From the NCBI RefSeq assembly GCF_020523605.1, contig NZ_JAJAQI010000008.1, positions 1-64,000 on the forward strand: 64,000 nucleotides of DNA, read 5' to 3'. Made by a program: the position numbers and the translations under genes. Below, one piece after another: positions 11,551 through 20,453 of the stretch (positions are counted from its first letter, which is position 1; the number at the start of each line of letters is the position of its first letter). The notes beneath the pieces were generated by a model, which was not told where the DNA came from, made no database searches, and saw only the letters and a list, made by a program, of their open reading frames with translations. The stretch comes from Roseicella aerolata. GTDB lineage: Bacteria > Pseudomonadota > Alphaproteobacteria > Acetobacterales > Acetobacteraceae.

Positions 11551-12020
11551 TGCCGACCCATGCCGAGAAGAGGATCCTCCGCTACACACCGGAGCAGCTC
11601 TTCGACATGGTGGCGGATGTGCGCCGCTACCCGGAATTCCTGCCCTGGTGCGTCGGCGCCCGCGTCCTCTCCCGCAAGGAGGATGAGCTGGTCGCCGACC
11701 TGACCATCGGCTTCAAGATGTTCCGGGAGACCTTCCGCAGCCAGGTGACGCTGGAGCGGCCCCACCATGTGCATGTGCGCTACCTGAACGGGCCCTTCCG
11801 CTACCTGAACAACCACTGGCGCTTCAACCCGCACGCGCTGGGTACGGAGGTCGACTTCTTCGTCGATTTCGAGTTCCGCTCCCGGCTGCTGCAGGCCGTC
11901 ATCGGCACCGTCTTCAACGAGGCGGTACGGCTGATGGTCCGGGCCTTCGAGAGGCGGGCGATGCAGCTCTATGGCCGGCCCGCCGTGCCGCCCACGGCCA
12001 GGCCGGCGCCGCAGGCCTGA
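11550..12020 (+). CDS. COQ10/RatA-like START-domain protein
   Basis: A 156-residue protein of the polyketide cyclase/START group related to yeast Coq10 and E. coli RatA. Characteristic segments are YTPEQLFDMVADVRRYPEFLPWC at the N-terminus (positions about 12-34), LNGPFRYLNNHWRF in the middle, and VDFEFRSRLLQAVIG before a C-terminal helix. Homologues bind ubiquinone and support respiration, or in E. coli affect ribosome association. The Coq10 role seems more likely in an alphaproteobacterium. Its ATG overlaps the lipA stop. Confidence 0.85.
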   Translation: MPTHAEKRILRYTPEQLFDMVADVRRYPEFLPWCVGARVLSRKEDELVADLTIGFKMFRETFRSQVTLERPHHVHVRYLNGPFRYLNNHWRFNPHALGTEVDFFVDFEFRSRLLQAVIGTVFNEAVRLMVRAFERRAMQLYGRPAVPPTARPAPQA

Positions 12021-12057
12021 ACCCTTTCTTTACCCCGCCGCTGCCAGGCTGCGGGGC

Positions 12058-12371
12058 ATGGCATCGCTGGTCCGGATCCTCCTCGTCATCGCCCTGCTCG
12101 GCGCCGCCATCCAGCAGGGATGGCTGCTGGCCGGGAGCCGCTTCGTCTCCTCCGTGCTCGGCCTGCCGGTCATGGATCCGGGAATGCCGATGGACGGGGT
12201 GGCGCTGCTGCGCGGGCGGCCGGGCTGGTCCGGGCCCTGCCGGACCCCTGGTACAGCCTGGCGCTGATGACCGGCGGCATCGCCGCGTTGATCCTGCTGG
12301 TTTTCTTCCTCAAGGCCCTGGTGCGGGCTGCCCACCGGCTGAGCGGCCGGGTCCACGACGCCGCGGCCTGA
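12058..12371 (+). pseudogene. Small membrane protein gene with an apparent frameshift
   Basis: The ATG at 12058 opens a frame with a signal-anchor helix (MASLVRILLVIALLGAAIQQ) and runs to a TGA at 12267. From about 12212 onward the good coding character moves to another frame, reading AAGLVRALPDPWYSLALMTGG, a second membrane helix and a stop at 12371. Joined, they would give a two-helix protein of about 104 residues. A single-base change in the G/C run near 12205-12220 would explain it. Alternatives are a sequencing error, or a separate 34-residue gene starting at the ATG at 12267 that overlaps the first stop (TGATGA). Confidence 0.45.
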
Positions 12372-12477
12372 CGCCCTCCCCACCAGGCGGTGGGCCGGGC
12401 GCCCCATCAGCCCGGCTGATCGCCCCATCACCGCTTTGCATTGGACCGGTGCGGCGCCGGGATTCCAGGCTCGGCGC

Positions 12478-13104
12478 ATGGGATACGTGCTCCATGGGGA
12501 CCGGCGCTCCGGTTCCGCGATCGTCGAACTGGCCCTGGCCGAGATCGGCGCCGAGGCCGCGCTGCGTCCCGTGCCGCTGGAGCAGGATGCCCAGCTGGCG
12601 GCGGAGTACCGCCGCATCAACCCGATGGGCCGCGTGCCGACGCTGCTGCTGCCGGACGGCACGGTGGTGACGGAGAGCACGGCCATCCTGCTGACGCTGG
12701 AGGCCCGCCACCCGGAAGCGGGGCTGCTGCCCGCAGGCGAGGATCCGGGCCGCGCCGTCGCGCTGCGCTGGATGATGCTGGCGGCCAGCGAGATCTATCC
12801 CTGCGTCACCCGCTACGACTATCCCGAGCGCTTCGGCGCCGAACCGGCCTCCATCCGTGCCCGGGCGGGCGAGATGGCGCGCGAGATCTGGCACCTGATC
12901 GAGGCGGGGGCGCAGCCTTCGCCCTTCGTGCTGGGCGACCGTCTCTCGCTCGCCGACCTGTATCTGGCCGTGCTGTCGCGCTGGATGGGCAATGAGGCCT
13001 GGATGCCCGGCCATTGCCCGCGCATCCAGGCGCTGGCGCGGGCCGTCGCCACCCGGCCGCGCCTTGCCGCCGCCTGGGCGCGGCATTTCGCGGTGCCGGC
13101 CTGA
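12478..13104 (+). CDS. Glutathione S-transferase family protein
   Basis: A 208-residue protein beginning MGYVLHGDRRSGS. The thioredoxin-like N-terminal half contains the INPMGRVPTLLLPDG segment, whose cis-Pro precedes the glutathione-contacting TESTAIL motif. The helical C-terminal half contains LGDRLSLADLYLAVLSRW with the conserved N-capping Asp. The ATG at 12478 fits the GST fold; the upstream TTG at 12436 adds residues unlike the family. Substrate unknown. It converges with the DUF4337 gene. Confidence 0.85.
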   Translation: MGYVLHGDRRSGSAIVELALAEIGAEAALRPVPLEQDAQLAAEYRRINPMGRVPTLLLPDGTVVTESTAILLTLEARHPEAGLLPAGEDPGRAVALRWMMLAASEIYPCVTRYDYPERFGAEPASIRARAGEMAREIWHLIEAGAQPSPFVLGDRLSLADLYLAVLSRWMGNEAWMPGHCPRIQALARAVATRPRLAAAWARHFAVPA

Positions 13105-13111
13105 TCCGTTC

Positions 13112-13131
13112 CCGGCCGGCCATGCGGCCGG
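13112..13131. terminator. Hairpin between convergent genes
   Basis: CCGGCCG and CGGCCGG form a seven-base stem with a six-base loop, eight bases beyond the GST stop and facing the DUF4337 gene end. No T-run follows. Its position suggests 3'-end protection or termination. Confidence 0.4.
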
Positions 13132-13245
13132 GGCCCACCGCGATGGCGCCCCGGACGGCCTGGGGTATCGGTTGCCCTCCGGGATGGCCGGCCTACCGGC
13201 GATGCGAACCGGCGCGCCCCTTTACCTGGCGGCGCTGGTTTCCGT

Positions 13246-13809
13246 TCAGAAATGCACCGCCTCGGGTGCGAAGAAGCCGATGCCGGTCAGCGCCACGCCG
13301 GCCACGCCGAGCGCCACCGCGCCCAGCGCCAGCGCCGGGACCGCGGTGATGATGGAGGCGGAGGCCAGCACGATCGCCACCTGGAAGGCCGCCGCGCCGT
13401 ACTCGTAATGGTGGTAGGCGGCCATGTTCCGGTCGCGCTTCGCCTCGGCGGCCTTGGCGCGCTCGCTCAGCTCCTTGCGGCCCTCGCCGGTCGCGGGCTC
13501 GCTCTCCCAGCGCGCGACGGTGTCGCGCCAGGCCTTCTGCTGCGCCTCGATCGCCTGGCGCAGCGCCGGGTCGGCGGCGGCGGCGCGGTCCAGCTCCGTC
13601 TCCTCCACCGCCGCGCGCAGCGTGGTCTGGCGGATGGTGCGGGCCTGGAAGAAGGACCAGAGATTGGCGGCCTCCACGTTGCGCGTGATGGCCTCGGTCT
13701 GCGCGCTCTTCGCGCCGGTCTCGGCCAGCGCCAGGAACAGCGCGAGGATGGAGATCAGCAGCGCGATGCGCTTGTCGCCAGTGTGGTCGGCATGGGCGTG
13801 CCCGGCCAT
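13246..13809 (-). CDS. DUF4337-like membrane protein
   Basis: A 187-residue protein starting MAGHAHADHTGDKRIALLIS; this ATG has AGGAC about eight bases upstream, whereas the upstream frame start at 13851 does not. One membrane helix lies near residues 14-32. A long charged region rich in Ala, Glu and Arg (about 40-130, probably coiled coil) includes NLWSFFQARTIRQT. The C-terminal part holds two hydrophobic segments. This layout matches the DUF4337 family, whose function is unknown. Confidence 0.75.
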   Translation of the reverse strand: MAGHAHADHTGDKRIALLISILALFLALAETGAKSAQTEAITRNVEAANLWSFFQARTIRQTTLRAAVEETELDRAAAADPALRQAIEAQQKAWRDTVARWESEPATGEGRKELSERAKAAEAKRDRNMAAYHHYEYGAAAFQVAIVLASASIITAVPALALGAVALGVAGVALTGIGFFAPEAVHF

Positions 13810-13946
13810 GGATGTCCTGCAAGGTTTCGGAAGCGGCGCGCCCCATGCCATGCCGCGCGCGATTCGGGGAGGGGGTGGCGCCCGGCCCCCCGCTTGCCAG
13901 CGCCCGCAAGCCGCCGCAGCTTGGCGGCGATTGAGGGAATATCGCC

Positions 13947-15011
13947 ATGGTCCATGCCCCCGCCCGTCCGCTCGCCGGCGCCCCGCCCGTCCGCATCAAC
14001 CTCTATTCGGACACCCAGACCCGCCCGACCGCGGCGATGAAGGAGGCGATGATGCGCGCCGAGCTCGGCGACGAGCAGCATGGCGACGACCCGACCGTCC
14101 ATGCGCTCTGCGACCGCATGGCGGCGCTGATGGGGAAGGAGGCGGCGATGTTCCTGCCCTCCGGCACCATGTGCAACGTCATCGCCATCCTGACCCATTG
14201 CGGCAAGGGCGATGAGGTGGTGGCGCATGAGACCAGCCACATCCTGCATTCGGAGGGCGGCGCGCATGCCGCCTTCACCGGCGTGCAGATCATGCCGCTC
14301 AAGGGCGCGCGCGGCATGTTCAGCGCGGATGACGTGCGCGCCGCCATCCGCCCGAAGACCCGCTACGCCCCGCCGCAGCGCCTGCTGGAGGTGGAGCAGA
14401 CCGCCAATATCGGCGGCGGCGCGGTCTGGCCGCTGGCGCAGCTCAACGCCGTCGCGGCGGTCGCGCATGAGCAGGGCTGGTCGACGCATATGGACGGCGC
14501 CCGGCTGATGAATGCCTGCATCGCCGCCGGCATCGCGCCGCGCGACATGGTGGCCTCCTACGACAGCGTCTGGCTGGACTTCACCAAGGGCCTCGGCGCG
14601 CCGCTCGGCGCCGTGCTCTGCGGCTCGGCCGAATTCATCGGCGCCGCCTGGCGCTGGAAGCAGCGGCTCGGCGGTTCCATGCGCCAGGCCGGCATCTGCG
14701 CCGCCGCCTGCCTCCATGCGCTGGACCACCATGTGGACCGGCTGGCGGAGGACCATGCCAATGCGAAGGCGCTGGCCCGCGGCCTCTCCCAGATCCCGGG
14801 CGTGGTGGTGGAGGAGCCGGACACCAACCTGGTCTTCTTCGACGTCAAGGAGGCCGGCGTGGATGCGGCGGCCGTGCAGCAGCGGCTGCTGATGCAGGGC
14901 GTCGCGGTCAGCGGCCTCGGCGGCAGGCTGCGCGCCTGCACGCATCTCGACGTCACCGCGCCGATGATCGAGGAGGCAATCGGGCTGATCCGGGAGGCGG
15001 TCGCCGGGTGA
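13947..15011 (+). CDS. ltaE: Low-specificity L-threonine aldolase
   Basis: A PLP-dependent aldolase that cleaves L-threonine or L-allo-threonine to glycine and acetaldehyde. The 354 residues include the N-terminal NLYSDTQTRPTAAMKEAM, GDEQHGDDPTVHAL, FLPSGTMCNVIA, the aspartate contacting the pyridine nitrogen in HMDGARLMNA, and the Schiff-base lysine in DFTKGLGAPLGAV (Lys214). The family assignment is firm; the stereochemical preference is not visible. It is divergent from the DUF4337 gene. Confidence 0.92.
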   Translation: MVHAPARPLAGAPPVRINLYSDTQTRPTAAMKEAMMRAELGDEQHGDDPTVHALCDRMAALMGKEAAMFLPSGTMCNVIAILTHCGKGDEVVAHETSHILHSEGGAHAAFTGVQIMPLKGARGMFSADDVRAAIRPKTRYAPPQRLLEVEQTANIGGGAVWPLAQLNAVAAVAHEQGWSTHMDGARLMNACIAAGIAPRDMVASYDSVWLDFTKGLGAPLGAVLCGSAEFIGAAWRWKQRLGGSMRQAGICAAACLHALDHHVDRLAEDHANAKALARGLSQIPGVVVEEPDTNLVFFDVKEAGVDAAAVQQRLLMQGVAVSGLGGRLRACTHLDVTAPMIEEAIGLIREAVAG

Positions 15012-15073
15012 CCCGCACCCCCTCTCACTTTTCTCTCCAGGTCCGGGCTTGACCTGCGGCACTATCCGACTCG

Positions 15074-15466
15074 ATGGGGCCTGCCACCAACCTCGCCCGG
15101 CAGCGTCGCGGGGCGCGCGCTGACAGCACGGGCCGCACGGCCGAGGAGGCCGCGGCGGCGGCGCTGTCGCGCGAGGGCTGGGCGGTGCTGGCCCGCCGCG
15201 TCCGCACCCCGGCCGGTGAACTCGACCTGGTGGCGGAGCGGGAGGGGGTGCTCGCCTTCATCGAGGTGAAGGCGCGGCCCAGCCTTTCCGAGGCTGCCTA
15301 CGCCCTCGGGCCGCGGCAGCGCGCCCGGCTCATCGCCGCGGCGGAATGCTGGCTGGCGGAGAATCCCCGCCAGGGTGCTGCGGGCATCCGCTTCGATGTG
15401 CTGCTCGTCGCGGCGGATGGCGCGGTGCGGCGCATCGCGGATGCCTTCCGCCTCGGCGATGCCTGA
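15074..15466 (+). CDS. YraN family (UPF0102) protein
   Basis: A 130-residue protein of the YraN/UPF0102 family with a restriction-endonuclease-like fold: GRTAEEAAAAALSREGW, then RTPAGELDLVAER and FIEVKARPS, which carry the E...D...ExK nuclease-like residues. The cellular role is unsettled; a nuclease or Holliday-junction function has been proposed for relatives. Downstream and convergent is the CinA-like gene. Confidence 0.85.
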   Translation: MGPATNLARQRRGARADSTGRTAEEAAAAALSREGWAVLARRVRTPAGELDLVAEREGVLAFIEVKARPSLSEAAYALGPRQRARLIAAAECWLAENPRQGAAGIRFDVLLVAADGAVRRIADAFRLGDA

Positions 15467-15532
15467 CCGCCGCGGGGCCGCACGGCATGTCTGGCCGCGG
15501 CTCCTCCCGCCACCTGGCCGGCAGCCGCAACC

Positions 15533-16018
15533 CTACCCGGCGATGGCCCGCACCAGCGCGAAACCCTCCGCCACCGTCGCTGCCCGCACTGCCGCGCGGT
15601 CGCCGGGGAAGACCCGGCGGATCGCCCGTGTTTCGCCGCGCATCGCCACGCCGAGATGGACGAGGCCCACCGGCTTGCCCGGGGTCGCCCCGCCCGGCCC
15701 GGCGATGCCGGTGCAGCTCACCGCCACATCCGCGCCGCTGCGGGCCAGCGCGCCTTCCGCCATGCGCCGCGCCACGCTGTCGCTGACCGCGCCATAGCCC
15801 TCCAGCACGCCCCAGGGCACGTCCAGCACGTCCCGCTTCGCCTCGTTCGAATAGGTGACGAAGCCATGGGTGACGACGGCGGAACTGCCGGCGATGGCGG
15901 TCAGCGCCGCGGCGATCAGCCCGCCGGTGCAGCTCTCGGCGGTGGCGAGCCGCAGCCCGCGCGATTCCAGCAGCGCCAGCAGCGCCCTGGCCTCCTCCAG
16001 CGTCTCCTGCGGCAGCAT
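15533..16018 (-). CDS. CinA C-terminal family protein (nicotinamide-nucleotide amidohydrolase-like)
   Basis: A 161-residue stand-alone CinA C-terminal domain, as in PncC, which deamidates NMN to nicotinate mononucleotide in NAD recycling. Conserved segments are [49 protein letters not shown] and [17 protein letters not shown]. The ATG at 16018 shares bases with the pgpA stop, and a GTG lies one codon upstream at 16021. Last gene of a minus-strand operon with strong translational coupling. Confidence 0.88.
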   Translation of the reverse strand: MLPQETLEEARALLALLESRGLRLATAESCTGGLIAAALTAIAGSSAVVTHGFVTYSNEAKRDVLDVPWGVLEGYGAVSDSVARRMAEGALARSGADVAVSCTGIAGPGGATPGKPVGLVHLGVAMRGETRAIRRVFPGDRAAVRAATVAEGFALVRAIAG

Positions 16019-16482
16019 CACAAGCTCCCCTCCGGCAGCATGGCCGCCAGCACCAGCACCAGCAGCGCGGCCAGCAGGCCGGCCACCACATCGTCCAGCA
16101 TGACGCCGCGCGCGCCATGCTGCCGGTCTGCCCAGCCGACCGGGCCGGGCTTGGTGATATCGAACAGCCGGAAGAGCAGGAAGGCCAGGATCACGCCCCG
16201 CGCCCCGGCCTCCGCGGGCAGGGCGGCCAGCGCCAGCAACTGCCCCGCGCCCTCATCCACCACCACCCAGCTCGGATCGGCGTTCGTGTCCTCGCCCAGC
16301 ATGCGCCTCGTCGCCCACCAGCCGAGCACGGTCAGCACCAGCCCGAGCAGCAGGCAGGCGAACGGCCCGAGGAAGACCGCCGGCAGCACCACCGCCGAGC
16401 CCCAGGTGCCGGGCGCCGGCCGCAGCCGCCCGACGCCGCCCATGGTGGCGACCAGCCAGGCCGTGCGCTGTCCCGGGCTCAC
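16018..16482 (-). CDS. pgpA: Phosphatidylglycerophosphatase A
   Basis: Removes phosphate from phosphatidylglycerophosphate to make phosphatidylglycerol at the inner membrane. The 154 residues contain [15 protein letters not shown] near the N-terminus, the catalytic [24 protein letters not shown] and the C-terminal [10 protein letters not shown], all PgpA hallmarks, with about three membrane helices. The GTG at 16482 is chosen because it overlaps the upstream gene's stop (GTGA) and places the conserved N-terminus correctly; the ATG at 16569 would extend into the hydrolase gene. Confidence 0.9.
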   Translation of the reverse strand: MSPGQRTAWLVATMGGVGRLRPAPGTWGSAVVLPAVFLGPFACLLLGLVLTVLGWWATRRMLGEDTNADPSWVVVDEGAGQLLALAALPAEAGARGVILAFLLFRLFDITKPGPVGWADRQHGARGVMLDDVVAGLLAALLVLVLAAMLPEGSL

Positions 16483-17324
16483 GGCATCGCCGCCAGCCAG
16501 CGGTCCAGCGCGGCCAGGGCCGGCGGGTCGTTCAGGGTCGGCGCATGGCCGATGCCGGGCAGGGCGCATAGCGCCATGCCGGGGCGCGCCGCCCGCATCG
16601 CGCGCACCGTCGCCAGGCCCAGCAGCGCGCTCGCCTCGCCCCAGACCAGCAGCGACGGGACGGGCGGGATGGCGCGGAAGAGCGGCCAGAAATCCGGCGC
16701 CGGGTCACCCGGCTTCGGCAGCAGCCCGGCGATGCGGATGTCCCAGCGCGGGTGCCAGCGCCCGTCCGCGCCAGGGGCATAGGTGCGCGCGGCCAGGTCC
16801 TCCCAGCCATCCTCGGGGATGCCGAGTGGCGGCAGGCGCGCCTTGAGGAAGGGGATCGCCTCCTCCAGCCTGGCGAAGCCCGGATCGCGGCCGATGAGGT
16901 CGCTGATCGGGTCGAGCCCCGCGGAGTCCAGGGCCGGCCCGATATCGTTCAGCGCCAGCCCGGCCAGCGCGCCCGGCCGCAGGGTCCCGAGCACCATGCC
17001 GAGGATGCCGCCGAAGCTGGTGCCGAGCAGCGCGACGCGGTGCAGGCCGAGTGCCGCCATGGCGTCCAGCACATCGCCCGCCACCCGTTCCGGCAGGTAA
17101 CGCCGCGGGTCGGCGGCGCGCGCGCTCTCGCCATGCCCGGCATAGTCCAGCGCCACGATGCGCCGCCGGCCCCGGTAGCGCTCGGCCACCCGCAGGAAGT
17201 CGAGGGAGGAGCGGGCGATGCCGGAGAGGCAGAGCAGGGGCGTCGCGCCCTGCGGGCCGTCCCAGTCCAGCGCCGAGAGGCGCAGCCCGTCCCGGGCGCT
17301 GAAGGCGCGGCGGCGCGGCGCCAT
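16479..17324 (-). CDS. Alpha/beta hydrolase
   Basis: A 281-residue hydrolase with oxyanion region LCLSGIARSSLDFL, strand-turn VALDYAGHGES, the nucleophile elbow GTSFGG and a C-terminal catalytic histidine in PGIGHAPTLNDP. A lid-like insert of about 70 residues separates the core halves. Substrate unknown; it resembles the esterase/haloalkane dehalogenase group. Its ATG overlaps the transglycosylase stop (ATGA) and its own stop overlaps the pgpA GTG, so all these genes are translationally coupled. Confidence 0.85.
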   Translation of the reverse strand: MAPRRRAFSARDGLRLSALDWDGPQGATPLLCLSGIARSSLDFLRVAERYRGRRRIVALDYAGHGESARAADPRRYLPERVAGDVLDAMAALGLHRVALLGTSFGGILGMVLGTLRPGALAGLALNDIGPALDSAGLDPISDLIGRDPGFARLEEAIPFLKARLPPLGIPEDGWEDLAARTYAPGADGRWHPRWDIRIAGLLPKPGDPAPDFWPLFRAIPPVPSLLVWGEASALLGLATVRAMRAARPGMALCALPGIGHAPTLNDPPALAALDRWLAAMP

Positions 17325-19333
17325 CAGCCCGCCGCCCGCAGCCACTGTGCCATCGGGTGTTCCAGCCCGGCCGCGCGCGGATCGAGCGCGCGGTAGATCG
17401 CCATGTTCTCGATCACCCGCTGGACGTAGTTGCGGGTCTCGGCGAAGGGGATCTGCTCCATCCAGTCGAGCATGGCGACGCCGCCGCCGCGAGGGTCGCC
17501 ATAGGTGCCGAGCCATTCCTCCACCCGGTTCGGCCCGGCATTGTAGCCGGCGATGGCATAGGGCAGCGTCCCGCCGAAGCGGCCGAGGAGCTGGTCGAGA
17601 TAGGCGGCGCCGAGCCGCATGTTGTGGGCGGTGTCGCTGGTCAGCATCCCCACCTGATGCCTGAGGCCGAGCCGTTTCGCCACTGACGCCGCCGTGGCGG
17701 GGAGGAGCTGCATGAGGCCCCGCGCATTGGCCGGGGAGACCGCCTCCGGGTCGAAATTGCTCTCCTGCCGGGTCACGGCATGGATCAGGGTCGGCTCCGG
17801 CCCCTCGGGCGGGGCGGGGTAGGGGGTGGGCCAGCCCTCGGCCAGCGCCATCAGCCCGCTGGCGCCGGCGCGGCGCACCACCCAGACGGCATGGTCCGGC
17901 CGGCCGATGCGCTGCGCCAGCCGGGCGGCCAGGATCTTCTCCGCCGGCTCGGCCGCCAGGTCCTCCAGCCGCAGCAGGAAGGGGCGGGCGCGGCGGCTCT
18001 CGCCGATCTCGGCCAGTGCCAGCACCACCCGCGCCGGCTCCCGCGCGGCGAAGGCCTGTGCCTGCGCGGCGCTCGGCTGCGGCGCCGGGGCGCGGGCGAT
18101 GCGGGCGGAGAGGGCGGCGCCATCCTCGCCCAGCGTCAGGGCCGCGAGCTGGCCATAGAAGGCGAGGGGGAGATCGGCCGCGACGCGGTAGCGTTCCGCC
18201 GCCCGCCCGCCCGCCCCCTGCGCCGCCGCGGCGCGGCCCTGCCAGTAGAGGCTGCGGGCGCGGGTGATGACGCTGCGGCTGTCCTCCCCGAGGCGGGCGA
18301 AATGCCGTTCGGCCACCGCCGCGTCGCGCAGGAAGCGCAGCGCGATGAAGCCGGCCAGGAACTCGGCATCCTGCCGCGGCTCGCCCGGGGCGCGGATGCC
18401 GTGACCGGCGCAGGCGGCATAGGCGGCGCGCGGATCGCCCAGGCGCAGCAGCTTGCGGGCGAGGATCTGCCGCTCCGCCCAGGCGGCGCGGGCGGTCTCG
18501 GGCGGCGGGATGGGCACCATGCGCTCGCCGGCGGCGAAGGCGGCGGCGGCCTCCTGGTCCTGGTCGCGGCGGCGGAGCCAGCGGGCGCGCTCCAGCGTCA
18601 GGCCCGGATCGGCGGGGGCGGCGGCGGCCAGGCCGGGGCTGTCGGCTTCCGGCCGGTCGGCGGCATAGGCGAGGCGCGCGGCGGCGGCGCCCTGGCGGGC
18701 CTGCTCCAGATAGGGCAGCACCCGGGCCGCGGCGGCGCTCTCGCGCGCCAGGGCCAGCCGGTCGAAGCGCCGGGCATGCTGCTCCGGCGTCAGCAGGGCA
18801 GCGTTGCGGGCGAGGTAGGTGGGCTCGGCCACCGGATCGGCCGGCGCCTCCGCCCAGCCGGTGCCGAGCAGGGTGGCTGCCTCCACGCCCCGGCCGGCGC
18901 GGAGCAGGGCATCGGCCAGGCGCTGGTAGCCCTCGAGCGTCCGCGGCACGCGGGCGGCGAACCACTGGGCGGCGAGGCCGTCATCGGGGTCGAGGGCCAG
19001 CATCTCCTCCACCCGTCGCCCGAGCACCTCCTGCCCCGGCCATTCGGGATGGCCAAGGGCGAAGCCGATGATCTCGGCGGCGCCGGCGGCCTGGCCGCGC
19101 TGCTGCAGGCGGAGCCAAGTGACGTATTGGCGGATCAGCGGGTCGGCCGATTGCGCCGCCGCTTCGGCCTCCGCCCAGCGCTGGGCATTGGCCAGGGCGA
19201 CGGCCTGGCGGCCGGCGGCGCGCATCGCCTCTCCGCCCGCCAGCGCCGGAGGCTGGGCAGGGGCGGCGGCGGGGGCCAGGGCCGGGAGGAGGGACAGGGC
19301 GAGCAGGGGACGGCGGCGCATTTTCGCTGGCAT
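17324..19333 (-). CDS. Soluble lytic murein transglycosylase (SLT70-like)
   Basis: A periplasmic enzyme that cleaves peptidoglycan between MurNAc and GlcNAc. The 669 residues start with a signal peptide (MRRRPLLALSLLPALAPAAA, preceded by a possible alternative Met four codons upstream). A long Ala/Arg-rich superhelical region follows, then a C-terminal SLT domain with the catalytic glutamate in TRQESNFDPEAVSPANARGL, MQLLPATAA, YLDQLLGRFGG and AIAGYNAGPNRVEEW. It is first in a four-gene minus-strand operon and divergent from dapA. Confidence 0.93.
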   Translation of the reverse strand: MPAKMRRRPLLALSLLPALAPAAAPAQPPALAGGEAMRAAGRQAVALANAQRWAEAEAAAQSADPLIRQYVTWLRLQQRGQAAGAAEIIGFALGHPEWPGQEVLGRRVEEMLALDPDDGLAAQWFAARVPRTLEGYQRLADALLRAGRGVEAATLLGTGWAEAPADPVAEPTYLARNAALLTPEQHARRFDRLALARESAAAARVLPYLEQARQGAAAARLAYAADRPEADSPGLAAAAPADPGLTLERARWLRRRDQDQEAAAAFAAGERMVPIPPPETARAAWAERQILARKLLRLGDPRAAYAACAGHGIRAPGEPRQDAEFLAGFIALRFLRDAAVAERHFARLGEDSRSVITRARSLYWQGRAAAAQGAGGRAAERYRVAADLPLAFYGQLAALTLGEDGAALSARIARAPAPQPSAAQAQAFAAREPARVVLALAEIGESRRARPFLLRLEDLAAEPAEKILAARLAQRIGRPDHAVWVVRRAGASGLMALAEGWPTPYPAPPEGPEPTLIHAVTRQESNFDPEAVSPANARGLMQLLPATAASVAKRLGLRHQVGMLTSDTAHNMRLGAAYLDQLLGRFGGTLPYAIAGYNAGPNRVEEWLGTYGDPRGGGVAMLDWMEQIPFAETRNYVQRVIENMAIYRALDPRAAGLEHPMAQWLRAAG

Positions 19334-19511
19334 GCCGGCTATCTAGGGCAATTCCGGTGCCAGTGTGTGACCGATCCGGCGCCTGCGGCCAGCCCGCCCT
19401 TGCCCCTGTGATGCCCGGTGACTAGGTTCACGACCGCAGGGCGCGTCCTGCGCCACATGCCACGCGCCCGGTCGCAACGGGCACAGAACAGCTCCTCCGG
19501 AGGAACGCCAG

Positions 19512-20390
19512 ATGTTCAAGGGATCGATGGTCGCGCTGATCACGCCGATGCGCAGCGACGGGTCCTTGGACGACAAGGCCTTCGTCGAGCTGGTGGAGTG
19601 GCAGATCGCCGAGGGCACCGAGGGGTTGATCCCGGTCGGGACCACCGGCGAGAGCCCGACCCTGTCGCATGAGGAGCACAAGCGCGTCGTCGAGCTTTGC
19701 GTCGAGGCGGCGAAGGGCCGGGTGCCGGTCATCGCCGGCGCGGGCAGCAACAGCACGGCCGAGGCGATCGACTTCGCGCGGCATGCCAGGAAGGCCGGCG
19801 CCGATGCCACGCTGGTGGTGACGCCCTATTACAACAAGCCGACGCAGGAAGGGCTGTTCCTGCATTTCACGGCGATCGCCGATGCCGTGGACCTGCCGCT
19901 CTTCATCTACAACATCCCCGGCCGCAGCGTGATCGACATGTCGGTCGAGACCATGGCGCGGCTGGCGAAGCACCGGAACATCGTCGGCGTGAAGGACGCG
20001 ACGGCGAACCTCACCCGCCCGCTGCACACGAAGCGGGCCTGCGGGGAGGAGTTCATCCAGCTCTCGGGCGAGGACCACACCGCGCTGTCCTTCAACGCCG
20101 CCGGCGGCCATGGCTGCATCAGCGTGACGGCCAATGTCGCGCCGCGGCTCTGCGCGGAGATGCACAAGGCCTGGCGGCAGGGGCAGCTTTCGGAGGCGAT
20201 GGCGATCCAGGACCGCCTGGTGCCGCTGCATGACGCGCTGTTCTCCGAGACCTCGCCCGGCCCGGTGAAATACGCCGCCAGCCTGCTGGGCAAGACCAGC
20301 GAGCATTGCCGCCTGCCGCTCGCCCCGCTGATGCCCGCGACCAAGCAGAAGGTGCGGGACGCGATGGTGTCGGTGGGCCTCTTGAACTGA
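19512..20390 (+). CDS. dapA: 4-hydroxy-tetrahydrodipicolinate synthase
   Basis: Condenses pyruvate and aspartate semialdehyde in lysine and diaminopimelate synthesis. The 292-residue TIM barrel shows VALITPM, the [14 protein letters not shown] loop, the tyrosine of YNIPGRS (Tyr133) and the Schiff-base lysine in GVKDAT (Lys161). CTCCGGAGGAAC just before the ATG gives a strong ribosome site. smpB follows 63 bases after the stop, separated by a nested hairpin. Confidence 0.97.
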   Translation: MFKGSMVALITPMRSDGSLDDKAFVELVEWQIAEGTEGLIPVGTTGESPTLSHEEHKRVVELCVEAAKGRVPVIAGAGSNSTAEAIDFARHARKAGADATLVVTPYYNKPTQEGLFLHFTAIADAVDLPLFIYNIPGRSVIDMSVETMARLAKHRNIVGVKDATANLTRPLHTKRACGEEFIQLSGEDHTALSFNAAGGHGCISVTANVAPRLCAEMHKAWRQGQLSEAMAIQDRLVPLHDALFSETSPGPVKYAASLLGKTSEHCRLPLAPLMPATKQKVRDAMVSVGLLN

Positions 20391-20391
20391 T

Positions 20392-20442
20392 GCGGCCCGG
20401 TCGCGGAGCGTCGCCTGCGACGCGCAGCGTGAGCCGGGCCGC
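20392..20442 (+). terminator. Nested hairpin between dapA and smpB
   Basis: GCGGCCCGG (20392-20400) pairs with CCGGGCCGC (20434-20442), and inside it GCGTCGC (20408-20414) pairs with GCGACGC (20417-20423). It starts two bases after the dapA stop and ends twelve bases before the smpB ATG. It may reduce readthrough or act as an RNA-processing element; there is no U-run. Confidence 0.45.
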
Positions 20443-20453
20443 CGGATAACACC

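Noticed and set aside
8998-11589. An 863-codon open frame on the minus strand opposite lpdA and lipA.
   Set aside because: The plus strand carries complete, motif-verified lpdA and lipA. The minus peptide is His/Arg/Gly/Pro-rich without motifs, as expected of antisense frames in very GC-rich genes.
17780-19411. A 543-codon plus-strand frame opposite the lytic transglycosylase.
   Set aside because: The minus-strand transglycosylase is complete with signal peptide and catalytic motif. The plus frame is Gly/Arg/Gln-rich with no motif.
19334-19511. A riboswitch (for example a lysine-type leader) upstream of dapA.
   Set aside because: The gap is under 180 bases, no conserved lysine-riboswitch core was recognisable, and the only clear element is a strong ribosome site.
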